Part shown: piece by piece, positions 33,867 to 44,495 of the stretch
Position numbering within the stretch: the stretch's first letter is position 1
Layout of the letters: each line of letters opens with the position of its first letter
NCBI GenBank assembly: GCA_031556375.1
Contig: JAVBTA010000019.1
Coordinates: 1 to 64,000, forward strand
From: BNXB01 sp031556375
GTDB lineage: Bacteria > Bacteroidota > Bacteroidia > Bacteroidales > Azobacteroidaceae
Length of the DNA stretch: 64,000 nucleotides
Reading direction: 5' to 3'
Position numbers and translations under genes: made by a program
The notes under the pieces: generated by a model
Databases searched by the model: none
What the model saw: the letters and a program-made list of their open reading frames with translations, nothing else
What the model was told of the DNA's origin: nothing

Positions 33867-35771
33867 TTATTGTTGATATGGGTTTTTAACTAATAATTTA
33901 TTGTGGCTCAACCAATCGCTATTCAAGCTTGCATAATAGTTGCTCGGCATAAATTTGTATGGGTTGAACTTTTTAGGGGCAATAACTCTTCTGAAGATGA
34001 ATTTACCATCGGATTCGTGTCCCGGACGATAGATCTTATATGGCCAAAGACCATGAGCTACAGCACTTGAAGTATTGGTACTACCATCAAATAGTTTGTC
34101 TGCTATGCGCCATCTCTTCAAGTCGTAATAACGATGATCTTCAAATGCCAGTTCGATTCTACGTTCGTGGCGAATTTGATCGATAGACGTCAAAGATGTC
34201 AGTTTGAAGCCTGCTCCGCCTGCTCTTTCTCTGATTTCATTGATATATTTGAGCGCATCATCTTTATATCCCAGTTCATAAGCGGCTTCTGCGGCATTTA
34301 ACAAGATCTCGGCATAACGGAATCTTACCCATGCGATATCACTTTGACTCAGTACTTCTGAACCGGCTTTATTGTCAACATATTTTTTTAGCAGGAAACC
34401 GGAACGTGTACATGCGCCGGATACCGCGTGAGGACCATCTAATCCGGTCATATAAAGGCCATTGTACATTTTTTTGTCATTGTTGTCTGTCAAAAGGTCG
34501 TCCATATTATCAACTTTTTTGATATCATATCCGTTTCCGTTCCACACAGCCAGGCCAGCCCATAATTCTACCGGAGCTCCTTTGAATCTCATTCCCGGAG
34601 TTAATACCGTTCCGTAAAGGCGAGGTTCGCGACCAGCAAAGATGTCTTCAGGATTGTCATAAACAACATAATCATTTGTGAGTGTCGTTACGTCTGCGTT
34701 TCCATAAGATTCGTCACCACTTATTCTGGTAACGAAAGAAGCTGAAGAACCATCTGCTTTCTGAAAGCTTTCAACAAGGTTCAGAGTCGGATTAACAGCA
34801 GATCCGGAAGCTCTGTTTGTACTTTGTGATCTTGGAATTGTAGCACCTGTAAAACCATTTTTTACATTTTCGCCGTCATAGTCTTTCACGAAGATTACTT
34901 CAGGGTTTGAAGAATTCTTTTTAATTAAAACTTCATAGAAGTTTTCCGATTTATCGCTATTCCCGGTGTATAGGCGGTATAAGTTCATTGCCATCAGTTC
35001 TTTAGAAGCTTCTAATGATTTTTCGTAATACTCAGTGGTTTTACTTGCCGGAATACCGGTTTCTTCACCCGGCAGAGTTAATGTCAGGTCGGAGCGTGTA
35101 GGAGTATATTTTGCGATAGAAGCCGCATACAACATTGCTCTTGATTTAAGTGCTAAGGCTGCGCCTTTGGAAGCTCTGTTTTTTACAGCGCTGTTTCCGA
35201 TTCTGGAATCCATCAGATCTTTGATTTCGTCCATTTCGGAAGCGATATAATCATAGATTTCCGTTTCTTTTGCACGAGGTTTTTGATAGATCTCAGGACT
35301 GCTTCCGGGAGTATATTCAAATGGTTCCGTAACCAAAGGAACTCCTCCCATGTTTTTTGCCAGGTCAAAATAGATATATGCTCTAAGGAAACGGGCCTCT
35401 CCTTCAAGATAATCTCTTTGTTCTTTCAGTATTTTACCACCGTATTTCTCAATATTTTGAAGAAAAAGGTTACATTCCCGGATCAAACCATAATCCCAGT
35501 AATTACGGTAACCTGATCCGTAGTCAGCACGGCTATCGTCGCCTCCGCCTTTCACTGACTCGTCCCAGTCGTTCATGGCGTCAGTACTGAATCCTTGTGT
35601 GTCGCGTATCCTGGAGTAGATATTCGATAATACGCTCGTTGCTCCGTCGGCTGAAGAAAAAGCATCTTCATCGGAGATAATCTCCCTGTTCTCGATCTCG
35701 AAAAAGTCATCACAAGATATGATCAGACCAGAGAACAAAATAAGAATTAGATATATGTTTATTCGTTTCAT
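33867..35771 (-). CDS. susD: SusD/RagB-family outer-membrane lipoprotein
   Basis: The glycan-binding lid of the SusCD uptake complex. 634 aa, lipoprotein signal IISC (Cys 20). Typical segments: YLEGEARFLRAYIYFDLAKNMGGVPL (split by the helical TPR units), RFRYAEILLNAAEAAYELG and RIELAFEDHRYYDLKRW. It lies 16 nt after susC and 11 nt before the DUF3823 gene, all in one direction. Confidence 0.95.
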   Translation of the reverse strand: MKRINIYLILILFSGLIISCDDFFEIENREIISDEDAFSSADGATSVLSNIYSRIRDTQGFSTDAMNDWDESVKGGGDDSRADYGSGYRNYWDYGLIRECNLFLQNIEKYGGKILKEQRDYLEGEARFLRAYIYFDLAKNMGGVPLVTEPFEYTPGSSPEIYQKPRAKETEIYDYIASEMDEIKDLMDSRIGNSAVKNRASKGAALALKSRAMLYAASIAKYTPTRSDLTLTLPGEETGIPASKTTEYYEKSLEASKELMAMNLYRLYTGNSDKSENFYEVLIKKNSSNPEVIFVKDYDGENVKNGFTGATIPRSQSTNRASGSAVNPTLNLVESFQKADGSSASFVTRISGDESYGNADVTTLTNDYVVYDNPEDIFAGREPRLYGTVLTPGMRFKGAPVELWAGLAVWNGNGYDIKKVDNMDDLLTDNNDKKMYNGLYMTGLDGPHAVSGACTRSGFLLKKYVDNKAGSEVLSQSDIAWVRFRYAEILLNAAEAAYELGYKDDALKYINEIRERAGGAGFKLTSLTSIDQIRHERRIELAFEDHRYYDLKRWRIADKLFDGSTNTSSAVAHGLWPYKIYRPGHESDGKFIFRRVIAPKKFNPYKFMPSNYYASLNSDWLSHNKLLVKNPYQQ

Positions 35772-35787
35772 AATTCAAATTGTTTAA

Positions 35788-38700
35788 TTAAAATATAATG
35801 TTTGCTCCGACGGTAAACACGCGGTGCTGTGGATAATCTAATCCGCTTCTTGCACCTTGTTCAGGATCCAGTCCTTTGTCTTTCAATCCGTCGAATGAAA
35901 GTAAGTTTGTTCCTTGTCCATAAATACGTACCTTTTTAATAAATACTTTGGATGTCCATCTGGCTGGAAGAGTATAACCGATTTCCAGGTTTTTCAAGCG
36001 TATATAATTGGTATTGGACATGAAGTAGGAATTCCACCGGCGGTAGCTACCTCCTTCTCTCCAGCTGTCCATTCTGATTGCAGGTCTGTCGCCTGATACC
36101 CATGGGCTGGTAGGGTCAAAGATGTCTTCATGATGCCAACGATCGTTCAACATATATTTTGGAGAGTTACCATTATTTTGAAACGGCCATTTTGCTTCCC
36201 AGTCGAATACGATAGTTTGCATACAGGCTCCGGCAAAGTCTGCTGCGAAATCGATGCCTTTCCATTTGAAACCCAGATTGATACCGTAACTCAAGTACGG
36301 CAGGCCTTCTCCATATCCAAGAGGTCTCTCATCATTACCATCAATACGTCCGTCGCCGTTAGTGTCTTCGTATATAAAGTCACCGGGTTGTACTGTACGG
36401 TTACCCTGATCGTCCATGATAATAGGATAGTTATCAATTTCTTCCTGGTTTTGGAATTGTCCGATCACTTTGGTCGCCCAGACATTGCTGCCTCCATAGA
36501 CGTTAGCCCAACGGTCTTTTGTTGAATGGCGGTACTGATCTAAAGAGTTATTGAAGCTTTGTCCGTATGTTGTTCCGTTTTTTGCTCGCGCCAAAGTAGC
36601 GTTTACACCAAAATAATAATCAAAATCACCTGTTTTGTCAGACCATTTGATGAATCCGTCTGCCCCCATTGTACAGTCGGAATTCAGATTTTCAGGTGGA
36701 ACTTTAATCCCTGTTTCGTCAGGGAGTATCAGATCCGAACGTCTTCCTGGTAATCCACTTCTGGACCGGTTGAAATAGTCTAACTCGACGTTCAAGCGGT
36801 TATTAAGAAATCCTAAGTCAACCCCTACGTTAAACATGTTAGATTTGATCCAGCTCATTCCTGTAGTCGGATAAGGGCGGGATTCAGACCCCTTGACAAC
36901 GGTTCCGTCAATATTACGTGTAGGATCTGCCGATATGATTGATGTTCCTTTGTTGAAGTTGTAGCCACTTAAGTAAGCTAAATCCGGATATATGGACTTA
37001 TCACCTTCTCTGTATGGTTCAAAATTATCGTCTCCCATTTCTCCGTAAGAAATCCGGAATTTTGCGTTATTGAGCCAGTTATTTACACTGCTGTTTCTAA
37101 AGAAATCTTCTTCAGAGATCCGGTAGCCAGCGGCAATAGACGGGAAGAATCCCCAGCGGTTCTCCGGTGCAAATTTATAAGAACCGTCATAACGTCCAGC
37201 AAATTCAACGAGATATTTACCTTTGAAATCGTAAGCAAATTTTCCAACAAAACCGGCATTTGCAGTTTCGTTGTAACTATCTTCAACATATGCGATAATT
37301 TCACGGTTATCCGTCAGAATAGGAAGGATATTGCTTTCTGTCGGATTTTGTCCGATACGTAAATTCCCCCGATTGCGTTTGTAGGTCTCAGCACCAAGTA
37401 TTGCGGTGATATGATGCTTGTCATTGAATGTGTTATCATAGTTTATCTGTCCCTGGTATACATTTTCTTCTACGGTTTGATCCTGTTTTTGCATCCAGGA
37501 GTCTTTTTTGCGATATACAGCGACATATTGCTCATTTTCATAATCATAGTTGTACATGTCATAAGCTTTTTCAAAATTATTTCTTTTTGCAAAAGCATAA
37601 TAATAGGAATATGAAAATTTGGCAGAAAGTCCCTTTATCGGAGATTGATACTCCAGTCCCCAGTTTCCTTGGAAAACCCGCCATGATTCTTCGTAAAATC
37701 CGGCAATTTCATTCGTCATAGTTCCCAGGTTTACGTTTTGATCGTAAGGAAGATATGTCGGATATTGGGGATTATCATTAACAAAAGGTCTGTAAGTCGG
37801 TAAGTTTCTCATCATACCGAAACGTGCATTCCAGTAGTCATCATCACCCGGAAGTCCCGGATTATCACGGGTTTCAATACGTCCGTTCATAGAGAAACTG
37901 GCTTTTAGAAACTTAGTAACCCAGGCATCTAAATTGGTTTGTATGTTGTTTCTGTTAAAGTTATAGTCTTTGAAGACAGCATCCTGGTCAATTCGGCTGA
38001 TGTTGATATAATAGTTCATCTTATCGCTACCTCCTGAGGCATTTACGCTATAATAAGTCTGAGGAACATTATCCCTTGCGAAAGAAGTCCAGTCGTAACC
38101 TCTGTAGTCCTGTCCTGTTTGGGGATCATAATATCCTGTTCTCCATTTTTCGAGTTCAGCTTTAGCCAGATCTATATCAATAGTTTGCCCACTGTTGATC
38201 CGGCGTTCGTAATCGGCTCTGGTGAATTCGTAGGCATTACTCATTTCAGGAAAACGAGTCCAGGATTGCCACCCGTAATATCCGTTGAATCCGATTTCAG
38301 TTTTACCGGCTTTTCCTCGTTTGGTTTTCACCAAAACAACACCGTTTGCAGCCTTTACTCCATAAATAGCGGCAGCACCGTCTTTCAAAACTGAGATCGT
38401 CTCAATGTCGTTAACGTCAAGGTTGTTGAATTGTCCACTATCTTTAATAATTCCGTCGATAACGTAGAGCGGACTTCCTAGGTTACGAATCTGGATGTCT
38501 GTACTAGCACCAGGAGTACCTGTCGATTGACGGTTAGTGATACCAGCCATCTTTCCGACCATAGCTCCGGCTGTTGTTGTAGCTGTTGTCCGTTCCAGAT
38601 CTTCAGCAGATACTGTTGCTATGGAGGATAATACGTTACCTCTGCGTTGTGTGCCGTATCCAACGACAACAACTTCTTCTAATTGTTTAGTATCTTCACT

Positions 38701-39048
38701 CATTACAATATCAATAGTATTTCTACTATTCAATTTAATGGTTTGAGTAAGATAACCTAAATACTCAACTTTTAAAGTGGCATTTGTTGATGTTTTCAAA
38801 GAGAACTGTCCGTTAATGTCTGTTGTTGTACCGATAGAAGTTCCATCCACAACTATAGTGACACCAGGAAGAGCTTCTCCTTTAGCGTCTTTTACAGTCC
38901 CAGTTATTCCTTCAACTTGTTGTTGGGCGACTGTTTCAGATTGTTCATCTGCAAAAGCATGAGAAAAGTATACCTGACCTGTTAGAAAGAAAGCTAACAG
39001 GAAAAGTAGTTTTCTAATACTTTTTCCATTGTTTTTAAAGTTAACCAT
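35788..39048 (-). CDS. susC: SusC/RagA-family TonB-dependent outer-membrane transporter
   Basis: 1086 aa. A signal peptide is followed by a carboxypeptidase-like CarboxypepD_reg domain (ITGTVKDAKGEALPGVTIVVDG), the TonB box region (EEVVVVGYGTQRR), the plug (VIDGIIKD..., NDIETISVLKDGAAAIYGVKAANGVVLVKT) and a 22-strand barrel with terminal Phe (VGANIIF). It imports oligosaccharides made at the surface, together with SusD. It has its own operator-promoter at 39212-39281, so it is switched on in its own right and not only by read-through from the upstream enzymes. Confidence 0.96.
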   Translation of the reverse strand: MVNFKNNGKSIRKLLFLLAFFLTGQVYFSHAFADEQSETVAQQQVEGITGTVKDAKGEALPGVTIVVDGTSIGTTTDINGQFSLKTSTNATLKVEYLGYLTQTIKLNSRNTIDIVMSEDTKQLEEVVVVGYGTQRRGNVLSSIATVSAEDLERTTATTTAGAMVGKMAGITNRQSTGTPGASTDIQIRNLGSPLYVIDGIIKDSGQFNNLDVNDIETISVLKDGAAAIYGVKAANGVVLVKTKRGKAGKTEIGFNGYYGWQSWTRFPEMSNAYEFTRADYERRINSGQTIDIDLAKAELEKWRTGYYDPQTGQDYRGYDWTSFARDNVPQTYYSVNASGGSDKMNYYINISRIDQDAVFKDYNFNRNNIQTNLDAWVTKFLKASFSMNGRIETRDNPGLPGDDDYWNARFGMMRNLPTYRPFVNDNPQYPTYLPYDQNVNLGTMTNEIAGFYEESWRVFQGNWGLEYQSPIKGLSAKFSYSYYYAFAKRNNFEKAYDMYNYDYENEQYVAVYRKKDSWMQKQDQTVEENVYQGQINYDNTFNDKHHITAILGAETYKRNRGNLRIGQNPTESNILPILTDNREIIAYVEDSYNETANAGFVGKFAYDFKGKYLVEFAGRYDGSYKFAPENRWGFFPSIAAGYRISEEDFFRNSSVNNWLNNAKFRISYGEMGDDNFEPYREGDKSIYPDLAYLSGYNFNKGTSIISADPTRNIDGTVVKGSESRPYPTTGMSWIKSNMFNVGVDLGFLNNRLNVELDYFNRSRSGLPGRRSDLILPDETGIKVPPENLNSDCTMGADGFIKWSDKTGDFDYYFGVNATLARAKNGTTYGQSFNNSLDQYRHSTKDRWANVYGGSNVWATKVIGQFQNQEEIDNYPIIMDDQGNRTVQPGDFIYEDTNGDGRIDGNDERPLGYGEGLPYLSYGINLGFKWKGIDFAADFAGACMQTIVFDWEAKWPFQNNGNSPKYMLNDRWHHEDIFDPTSPWVSGDRPAIRMDSWREGGSYRRWNSYFMSNTNYIRLKNLEIGYTLPARWTSKVFIKKVRIYGQGTNLLSFDGLKDKGLDPEQGARSGLDYPQHRVFTVGANIIF

Positions 39049-39211
39049 AGATATAAATTTAATTAGTAAATAAAATGAATATGTTTCAGATTTATAATCT
39101 CCAAATTTTCAGACTGAAATTTTGAGAAAAAGAAGAGAGGTAATATTAGTAGAGTAAACGAACTGATATCTTTTCTTAGTCGGTGATATTTCATAAAATA
39201 GTTTTATGCTG

Positions 39212-39281
39212 CAATATTAGACATACTCTATCCATAAGAATATAAAAATTTTGTCAATAGCTTATAATTTTCACTCAAAAA
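39212..39281 (-). promoter_or_regulatory. HTCS-type operator-promoter before susC
   Basis: Minus strand: box 1 at 39281-39261 (TTTTTGAGTGAAAATTA...), box 2 starting at 39260 (CTATTGACAAAATTTTT), -7 element TAATATTG at 39219-39212. Boxes are 21 bp apart and box 2 is 41 bp from the -7. The untranslated leader is about 155 nt. No other feature was found in 39049-39291. Confidence 0.75.
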
Positions 39282-39291
39282 GAGTTGAAAA

Positions 39292-41817
39292 TTAATTTTT
39301 AACTTCTTCTATTTTCACTTCCAATATACCTGATGCTGATATTTTTTGAGAATTAATGTTTATTTTCAAGCGATCTGTTGTGATTTCCTTTGCAGGATGT
39401 ACCATATTGAACTGATCTTTGAAAATAGAATAACTGTCTGTTACGTATAGTGGAAATTTTGTCCAATTGTTGCTTTCCAGATATTCAAGTTGCCAGGATG
39501 ACGGAATTTGTACCCCTCCATTGTCGTCGTACCAGTATATTGAGATGCTTTGTATCTGTACCGGTTTTTCCAGGGTAAGTTCTATCCACTGAGATTCTCC
39601 TTTCTTAGGCCAGCTTGTCCAGCGAGGGATCGAAGTGTCATGTGAATTCGCAGGAATATTGTTATCAGCTATAGCTTCCGGATCATCTCCGGAATAGGTA
39701 AAAGAAGCTTTTACTTCTTTTATGTTTCCTTTTAACCGTATGGAAGATGCTCTTGCCAAACTATCGGATTCAGGGAACCAAACGATCATTGTGCTGTCTC
39801 CCCGGTTGTCCCAGGAGTAATAAGGAATTAATGTAAGAGAAACATCTTTATTCGGATCACTATCATTGGGGCCTACAATTTTTGCAGGAATGTTAATAAA
39901 ATCTATACCCGACATTATTCCATTTTGAGATTGATGAATCGAGCCATTCCCCGGCATATTGTCCAGATACGCCGATTGTACTGGGAAAATGTTGTCTGCT
40001 GCTTCAGCACAATAGACCAAGGGTCCACGGGTGATGGTAACCCGTCCACGGTCGGCTTCCACCTTCTCAATGGCGCGATTATACCGGATTGGCATCGGCA
40101 GATACAACTCGATTTTATCATTATTACTCCATTTCCGACGTAGGGAGACGTAACCGTTTTTAACCGGGGCTTTTAGTTTCTTACCATTTACCCGTATTTC
40201 CCATTTTTCCGGAGAGTTATTATTATATTGGTATAATTTACCGGGAACAAATTGATCTCCTGTCCAGGTCGGGATCCGGAATTTCATTGTAAATTCACTT
40301 TTGTCTTGTCCGGGATATACCTGAAATTTGATTTTTTCATCAAAAGGGTAATCGGTTGTCTGGACAATTTTTGTTTTTCCTGTTGCTAATGGGATTTCCA
40401 CTGTACTACTTGCATAGAAAGAGCAATAAATTTCATTGCTGGTATGAGCGTAGATCAAGCCTGGAACCTGAGGTATTAATCTTGCAATGTTCGATGGGCA
40501 ACAAGCAGTCCCGAACCAAGGGGAGCGTCCTCTTCGTCCATGATTGAAAGGCGTTTTTCCATCGGCTTCTAACGGGTTGACATAGAAAAATTTATTTCCT
40601 TCGAGATTAACACCGGCCAAGACATTATTAAATAATGCCACTTCAGCTACGTCCATGTATTTACCGTCTTTCTCCAGCAGGAACATCCGGTGATTAAAGA
40701 ATACATTTCCAACAGCCGCACAAGTTTCATTGTAAGCGTCTTTATTCGGCAACACGTATTCCGGACCAAATCCTTCGATACCGTGAATTGCTCCTAGTCC
40801 TCCGGTAATATGCATCCTGGTGTCGACAATATTTTCCCAAATACTATCCAGAGCCGGGCGAAGGCTTGTATCGTTGGTCAATGCACTTACATCAGCCATT
40901 CCGGAATATAGATAAGTTGCCCTTACGGAATGCCCTACAGCTTTAGTCTGCTCTCTGACGGGTAAATGTTGTTGAGCATATTCAGGCGCCATTACGCCAT
41001 CTCCCTTTGGTTTATAGGAGACACCTCTGATATCGATAAAACGTTTTGCCAGATCGAGATACAGGGAATCACCGGTAACCCGGTAGAGTTTTACAAGGGC
41101 TAATTCGATTTCTTCGTGTCCGGGAGCCTGGTTGACCGGTTTACCATCATTATAAGCCGGATCTCCTTCAAAAAAGACATGGAAAATATGATTGGCGTTT
41201 TTGGTTGCAACTTTCAGCCATTTATCTTTACCTGTGGCCTGAAAATATGCCACAGCGCCTTCGTACATGTGCCCCATGTTGTATAATTCATGGCTGTGTA
41301 CGACCCAGGAATAAGGTTTGTCTCCCATTCCTCCGCCTCCCCACTGTTCTGCGTCTTTCGAAACGCCAGCTATATGAGATTCATAATGGTATCCGTCCCC
41401 TTGTTGTGCGGCGGCAATGATATCAATAATCTCATCCATCTGGCGTTCCAGGGCTGTATCTTTTTCCAGAGTAAGAAGATAAGCAGCCCCTTCCATCACC
41501 TTATAAAGGTCGGAAGCAATAAACCGGTGAGGGAAAGGGAGTTCTCCTTTAATGCCTTTTAGATAATCGGCCGTTTTTTTAAGATTTTCTACGGCCGGGC
41601 GTGCCTTGTCCAATGCAAAGGGAACTAATATTTGTTTTTGCACTTTTAACCGTGGAAGCCAGAAGTTGTCCTGTAATGTCACTTCCTGAAACGGTATCGG
41701 AACTAATGTTTCATTACTGACCGGAGGGTTGGTATCCGTATCAGAACAAGAAGTTATCATCAAAGTAAGGATAGAGACTAATAATAAGTTTATATAGCTA
41801 AGTACTAAATTTTTCAT
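39292..41817 (-). CDS. GH127-type beta-L-arabinofuranosidase, lipoprotein with F5/8C-like C-terminal domain
   Basis: 841 aa lipoprotein (ITSC, Cys 24). Residues 40-640 are a classical DUF1680/GH127 enzyme: VVHSHELYNMGHMYEGAVA, MHITGGLGA, zinc-site E364-T-C366 (NETCAAVG) and C439-C440 (TACCPSN). Residues about 690-841 resemble a discoidin/F5-8C sugar-binding domain (SIYWYDDNGGVQIPSSW). GH127 enzymes remove beta-L-arabinofuranose, for example from hydroxyproline-linked arabino-oligosaccharides or pectic side chains. It lies 25 nt after the glutaminase-family gene and is probably read from the promoter at 44430. Confidence 0.9.
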   Translation of the reverse strand: MKNLVLSYINLLLVSILTLMITSCSDTDTNPPVSNETLVPIPFQEVTLQDNFWLPRLKVQKQILVPFALDKARPAVENLKKTADYLKGIKGELPFPHRFIASDLYKVMEGAAYLLTLEKDTALERQMDEIIDIIAAAQQGDGYHYESHIAGVSKDAEQWGGGGMGDKPYSWVVHSHELYNMGHMYEGAVAYFQATGKDKWLKVATKNANHIFHVFFEGDPAYNDGKPVNQAPGHEEIELALVKLYRVTGDSLYLDLAKRFIDIRGVSYKPKGDGVMAPEYAQQHLPVREQTKAVGHSVRATYLYSGMADVSALTNDTSLRPALDSIWENIVDTRMHITGGLGAIHGIEGFGPEYVLPNKDAYNETCAAVGNVFFNHRMFLLEKDGKYMDVAEVALFNNVLAGVNLEGNKFFYVNPLEADGKTPFNHGRRGRSPWFGTACCPSNIARLIPQVPGLIYAHTSNEIYCSFYASSTVEIPLATGKTKIVQTTDYPFDEKIKFQVYPGQDKSEFTMKFRIPTWTGDQFVPGKLYQYNNNSPEKWEIRVNGKKLKAPVKNGYVSLRRKWSNNDKIELYLPMPIRYNRAIEKVEADRGRVTITRGPLVYCAEAADNIFPVQSAYLDNMPGNGSIHQSQNGIMSGIDFINIPAKIVGPNDSDPNKDVSLTLIPYYSWDNRGDSTMIVWFPESDSLARASSIRLKGNIKEVKASFTYSGDDPEAIADNNIPANSHDTSIPRWTSWPKKGESQWIELTLEKPVQIQSISIYWYDDNGGVQIPSSWQLEYLESNNWTKFPLYVTDSYSIFKDQFNMVHPAKEITTDRLKININSQKISASGILEVKIEEVKN

Positions 41818-41842
41818 TGATGTAAATATTCCAGGGTTATAA

Positions 41843-44404
41843 TTATAGTTTCAACATTTTTTCTTCCAGTATTTTGATGAAATAGCCGCCTACTACCGAT
41901 CTGGCCTGGAAACCGCGTTGATTAGGTTTATTTGTCCAGTACCAGTCTGTCATCGGAACTCTGTCTACTGTTTCGTTCATGAATTTGTGAATAGGAGAAA
42001 TGAATTTCCGGAATGTCTCCATATCATTTGCCATTGTTGCGGTCCAGATGATCCAATCGGCTTTGGTATATGCTTCGCGGTTATCCAGAGGTATACCGTA
42101 GGTATTTTGTTTTGTCAGGTAGAATGGGATTTCTTTTTCTGCTATAGATGCCGGGAAAATATCCATCTTCATCAGTTTGTTCCATATCAGATTGTATTTC
42201 TGGCTCCAGGTGCCTGCCTGGTCGAATGTCAGGCGATAGTGATCTCCGTCATCAGCCATTTTCAACCATTCCTGAGCCATATTTTTTGCCAGGGTGGTAT
42301 ATTTGTCGGCAACCTCTGTTTTACCTAGCATTCCGGCTAATTTTCCATATGAAGCAATACCTAAGATCGCTTTAACAGAAAGATTTGTATTATGAGCAAA
42401 GTGTCCTGCGAAATCGTCGGTACACAATTGGTTCTCCGGATCCAGTCCGTTTGCTGCCAGGTAATCGGTCCAGATAGTGAGTACATCCCAATGTTTAGCT
42501 GCATAATCGGCATTTCCTTCTATAGTAGCAATTGCAGCAGTGATGATCAGCATATTTCCGCTTTCTTCAACCGGCATATCCCCGCCGTAAGTTTGCCCGT
42601 TAGCAAGAGGATAAGTCCCTACGTCATGTGCGGCGAAAGGCTTAGTCCATTTACCGCTTTCACTGTAATAGAATATATGGTTAAGTAATCCTTTTGCCAG
42701 TTCAGTATTATATAAAAGGAATAGAGGTGCGGAAGGGTAGGTGATATCGACTGTTCCGATAGAACCGTTGCTGAAATTTTCTTTAGACAAAAATAATATA
42801 TCTCCATTTGGTGATTTAACCAGTTTATGTGCATGTATGGCTTGTCTGTAAGCCAGGGCACAAAGGTCGGCATATTCTTTTCCTCCTACCCGTGATGCGT
42901 CGGACATCATTTTATAATCAAAGTTGTCACAGGCTTTAATCAGCTTGTTGTAGTCCTGATTCGCTTCTGAGAATGCTTTGAAAATATCGATCTTACCATC
43001 AGTATTCCAATATGGACGTAAGTTATCTCCGAAGTATTGGATTGAATAGATATCATCATACCCGATAAGGATCTTTCCTGAGGTGCTTTTATTTACCAGG
43101 CCTAATGATCGGGCAATTCCTAAATTATTATGGGCCGGTGATTTAGCTACGGAGTCGGATTGTATTTTCCCATTTTTACCGAAACTTTCACGTAAACTGT
43201 ATCCGTCGCCTGTAGCACAGGTTGAGTTTGTTTTTTCCGCACACAGGTAAAAATATCCCCAGTCTATACGTACGTCGTCTCCTTTTCTGCATAAAATCAA
43301 CTGATCGACACTTCCTGTTTTAAGGAACATTAAACCGTCTTTTTCAATGACCTCAGACTGAGTCGCTTGATATGGTTTATTGATCGCCCAGTTTGGAGCT
43401 GCTTCAAAATACATTTCCACGTCATGTGATTTGGAATCATTTGCATTTACTTTATATGAGATATAGTTGACCGGACGTGAAATCAGATTCAGGTTATCCG
43501 GCAGTAAAGGAGCCGTAAATGTAAGTTCCAGATCGACCGGACCGCAGGTAAATGTATATCTTGTTTGAGTCGGTTGTACGTCGACTGATTTTTGTTCGGC
43601 AGTCTGGTCCATATAATGCTTTACAGGAGCTTCCACACTCAGTCCGAAATCAACCAGAGCGCCGTTTGTACGGTTAAGGCAATGTGCTGCCAGTATATTT
43701 TTTCCTTTTTTCAGGGTCTTTACCGCTTCTTCAGGTAATTGGACAGTTATATTCTTTTTCCATGAGTAACCGGTATTGACCACTTCAATTCCATTGACCG
43801 ATAATTCGAAATCATCGTCATGAGAATATTCCAGGAAGACTTTTTTCCCGGCAAGGTCTTCGCTCAGTTCGATTTCTCTGCGTATCCAGATATTGCTGTT
43901 TTCTTTGTCCCAGAGAGTATTGACAACTCGTTTGGGTTGTTGAGACGGAATCGGGGTTGAAAGACGGCAGACTTCCAAGGTATTTAAAATCATTTCATCA
44001 GCGGAACCAAATCCTCCCTGGGCTGTTTGCCATTGGGAATCATTAAAATCCGGTTCTTCCCATCCCGCAGTCGGTTTTGAAAGCGTATATTTTGCATTCC
44101 ATTCCCCCTGTTCTGCTGTTTGTGCGATGACGACAGGAGGGATGATCTCTTCTCCCATAAAACGATAAATATGTCCGTCAACCCGGATAGCTCCTATCAA
44201 AGGAAAGCTTTCACCTGTCCAGTGTTTTGTCGAACTTTCATACAGTTTGTCGGAAAATGACCATGCCGATGTATAAGGGTCTATACTGACAAGAGGGTAA
44301 GCCGGAGCCCTGAGATCGTTATTGATGACTTTAATTTCTGAAGATTTGTTGTTACAGGCAACAAGTAAAAAACAAATTGAAATAAGGACTAAAATATTTT
44401 TCAT
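41843..44404 (-). CDS. 'Glutaminase A'-family secreted lipoprotein (DUF4964/5127/4965/1793), probable glycan enzyme
   Basis: 853 aa lipoprotein (LLVAC). It matches the family annotated as glutaminase A: an N-terminal segment RAPAYPLVSIDPYTSAWSF, an inserted beta-sandwich (about 110-280), then the helical catalytic part with AYRQAIHAHKL, YPSAPLFLLYN, YGGDMPVEESGNMLI and LDNREAYTKADWIIWTA. The name rests on fungal members. In Bacteroidetes these genes lie in polysaccharide loci, as here between SusC and GH127 genes, so a glycosidase-like function is more plausible than glutamine hydrolysis. ATG 44404 was chosen because the earlier ATG at 44425 overlaps the -7 element. Confidence 0.75.
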   Translation of the reverse strand: MKNILVLISICFLLVACNNKSSEIKVINNDLRAPAYPLVSIDPYTSAWSFSDKLYESSTKHWTGESFPLIGAIRVDGHIYRFMGEEIIPPVVIAQTAEQGEWNAKYTLSKPTAGWEEPDFNDSQWQTAQGGFGSADEMILNTLEVCRLSTPIPSQQPKRVVNTLWDKENSNIWIRREIELSEDLAGKKVFLEYSHDDDFELSVNGIEVVNTGYSWKKNITVQLPEEAVKTLKKGKNILAAHCLNRTNGALVDFGLSVEAPVKHYMDQTAEQKSVDVQPTQTRYTFTCGPVDLELTFTAPLLPDNLNLISRPVNYISYKVNANDSKSHDVEMYFEAAPNWAINKPYQATQSEVIEKDGLMFLKTGSVDQLILCRKGDDVRIDWGYFYLCAEKTNSTCATGDGYSLRESFGKNGKIQSDSVAKSPAHNNLGIARSLGLVNKSTSGKILIGYDDIYSIQYFGDNLRPYWNTDGKIDIFKAFSEANQDYNKLIKACDNFDYKMMSDASRVGGKEYADLCALAYRQAIHAHKLVKSPNGDILFLSKENFSNGSIGTVDITYPSAPLFLLYNTELAKGLLNHIFYYSESGKWTKPFAAHDVGTYPLANGQTYGGDMPVEESGNMLIITAAIATIEGNADYAAKHWDVLTIWTDYLAANGLDPENQLCTDDFAGHFAHNTNLSVKAILGIASYGKLAGMLGKTEVADKYTTLAKNMAQEWLKMADDGDHYRLTFDQAGTWSQKYNLIWNKLMKMDIFPASIAEKEIPFYLTKQNTYGIPLDNREAYTKADWIIWTATMANDMETFRKFISPIHKFMNETVDRVPMTDWYWTNKPNQRGFQARSVVGGYFIKILEEKMLKL

Positions 44405-44422
44405 GGTAGTATTTTTATTTTG

Positions 44423-44492
44423 CAAGATTACGATAATATCTGTAATCTGACTGTCATTATTTTGTCAAAGACTTTTAAAATTCATTCAATAT
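44423..44492 (-). promoter_or_regulatory. HTCS-type operator-promoter before the glutaminase-family gene
   Basis: Minus strand: box 1 at 44492-44472 (ATATTGAATGAATTTTAAA...), box 2 starting at 44471 (TCTTTGACAAAATAATG), -7 element TAATCTTG at 44430-44423. Spacing is 21 and 41 bp, identical to the other four sites. It lies in the gap shared with the divergent DUF1680 gene at 44568. Confidence 0.75.
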
Positions 44493-44495
44493 TGG

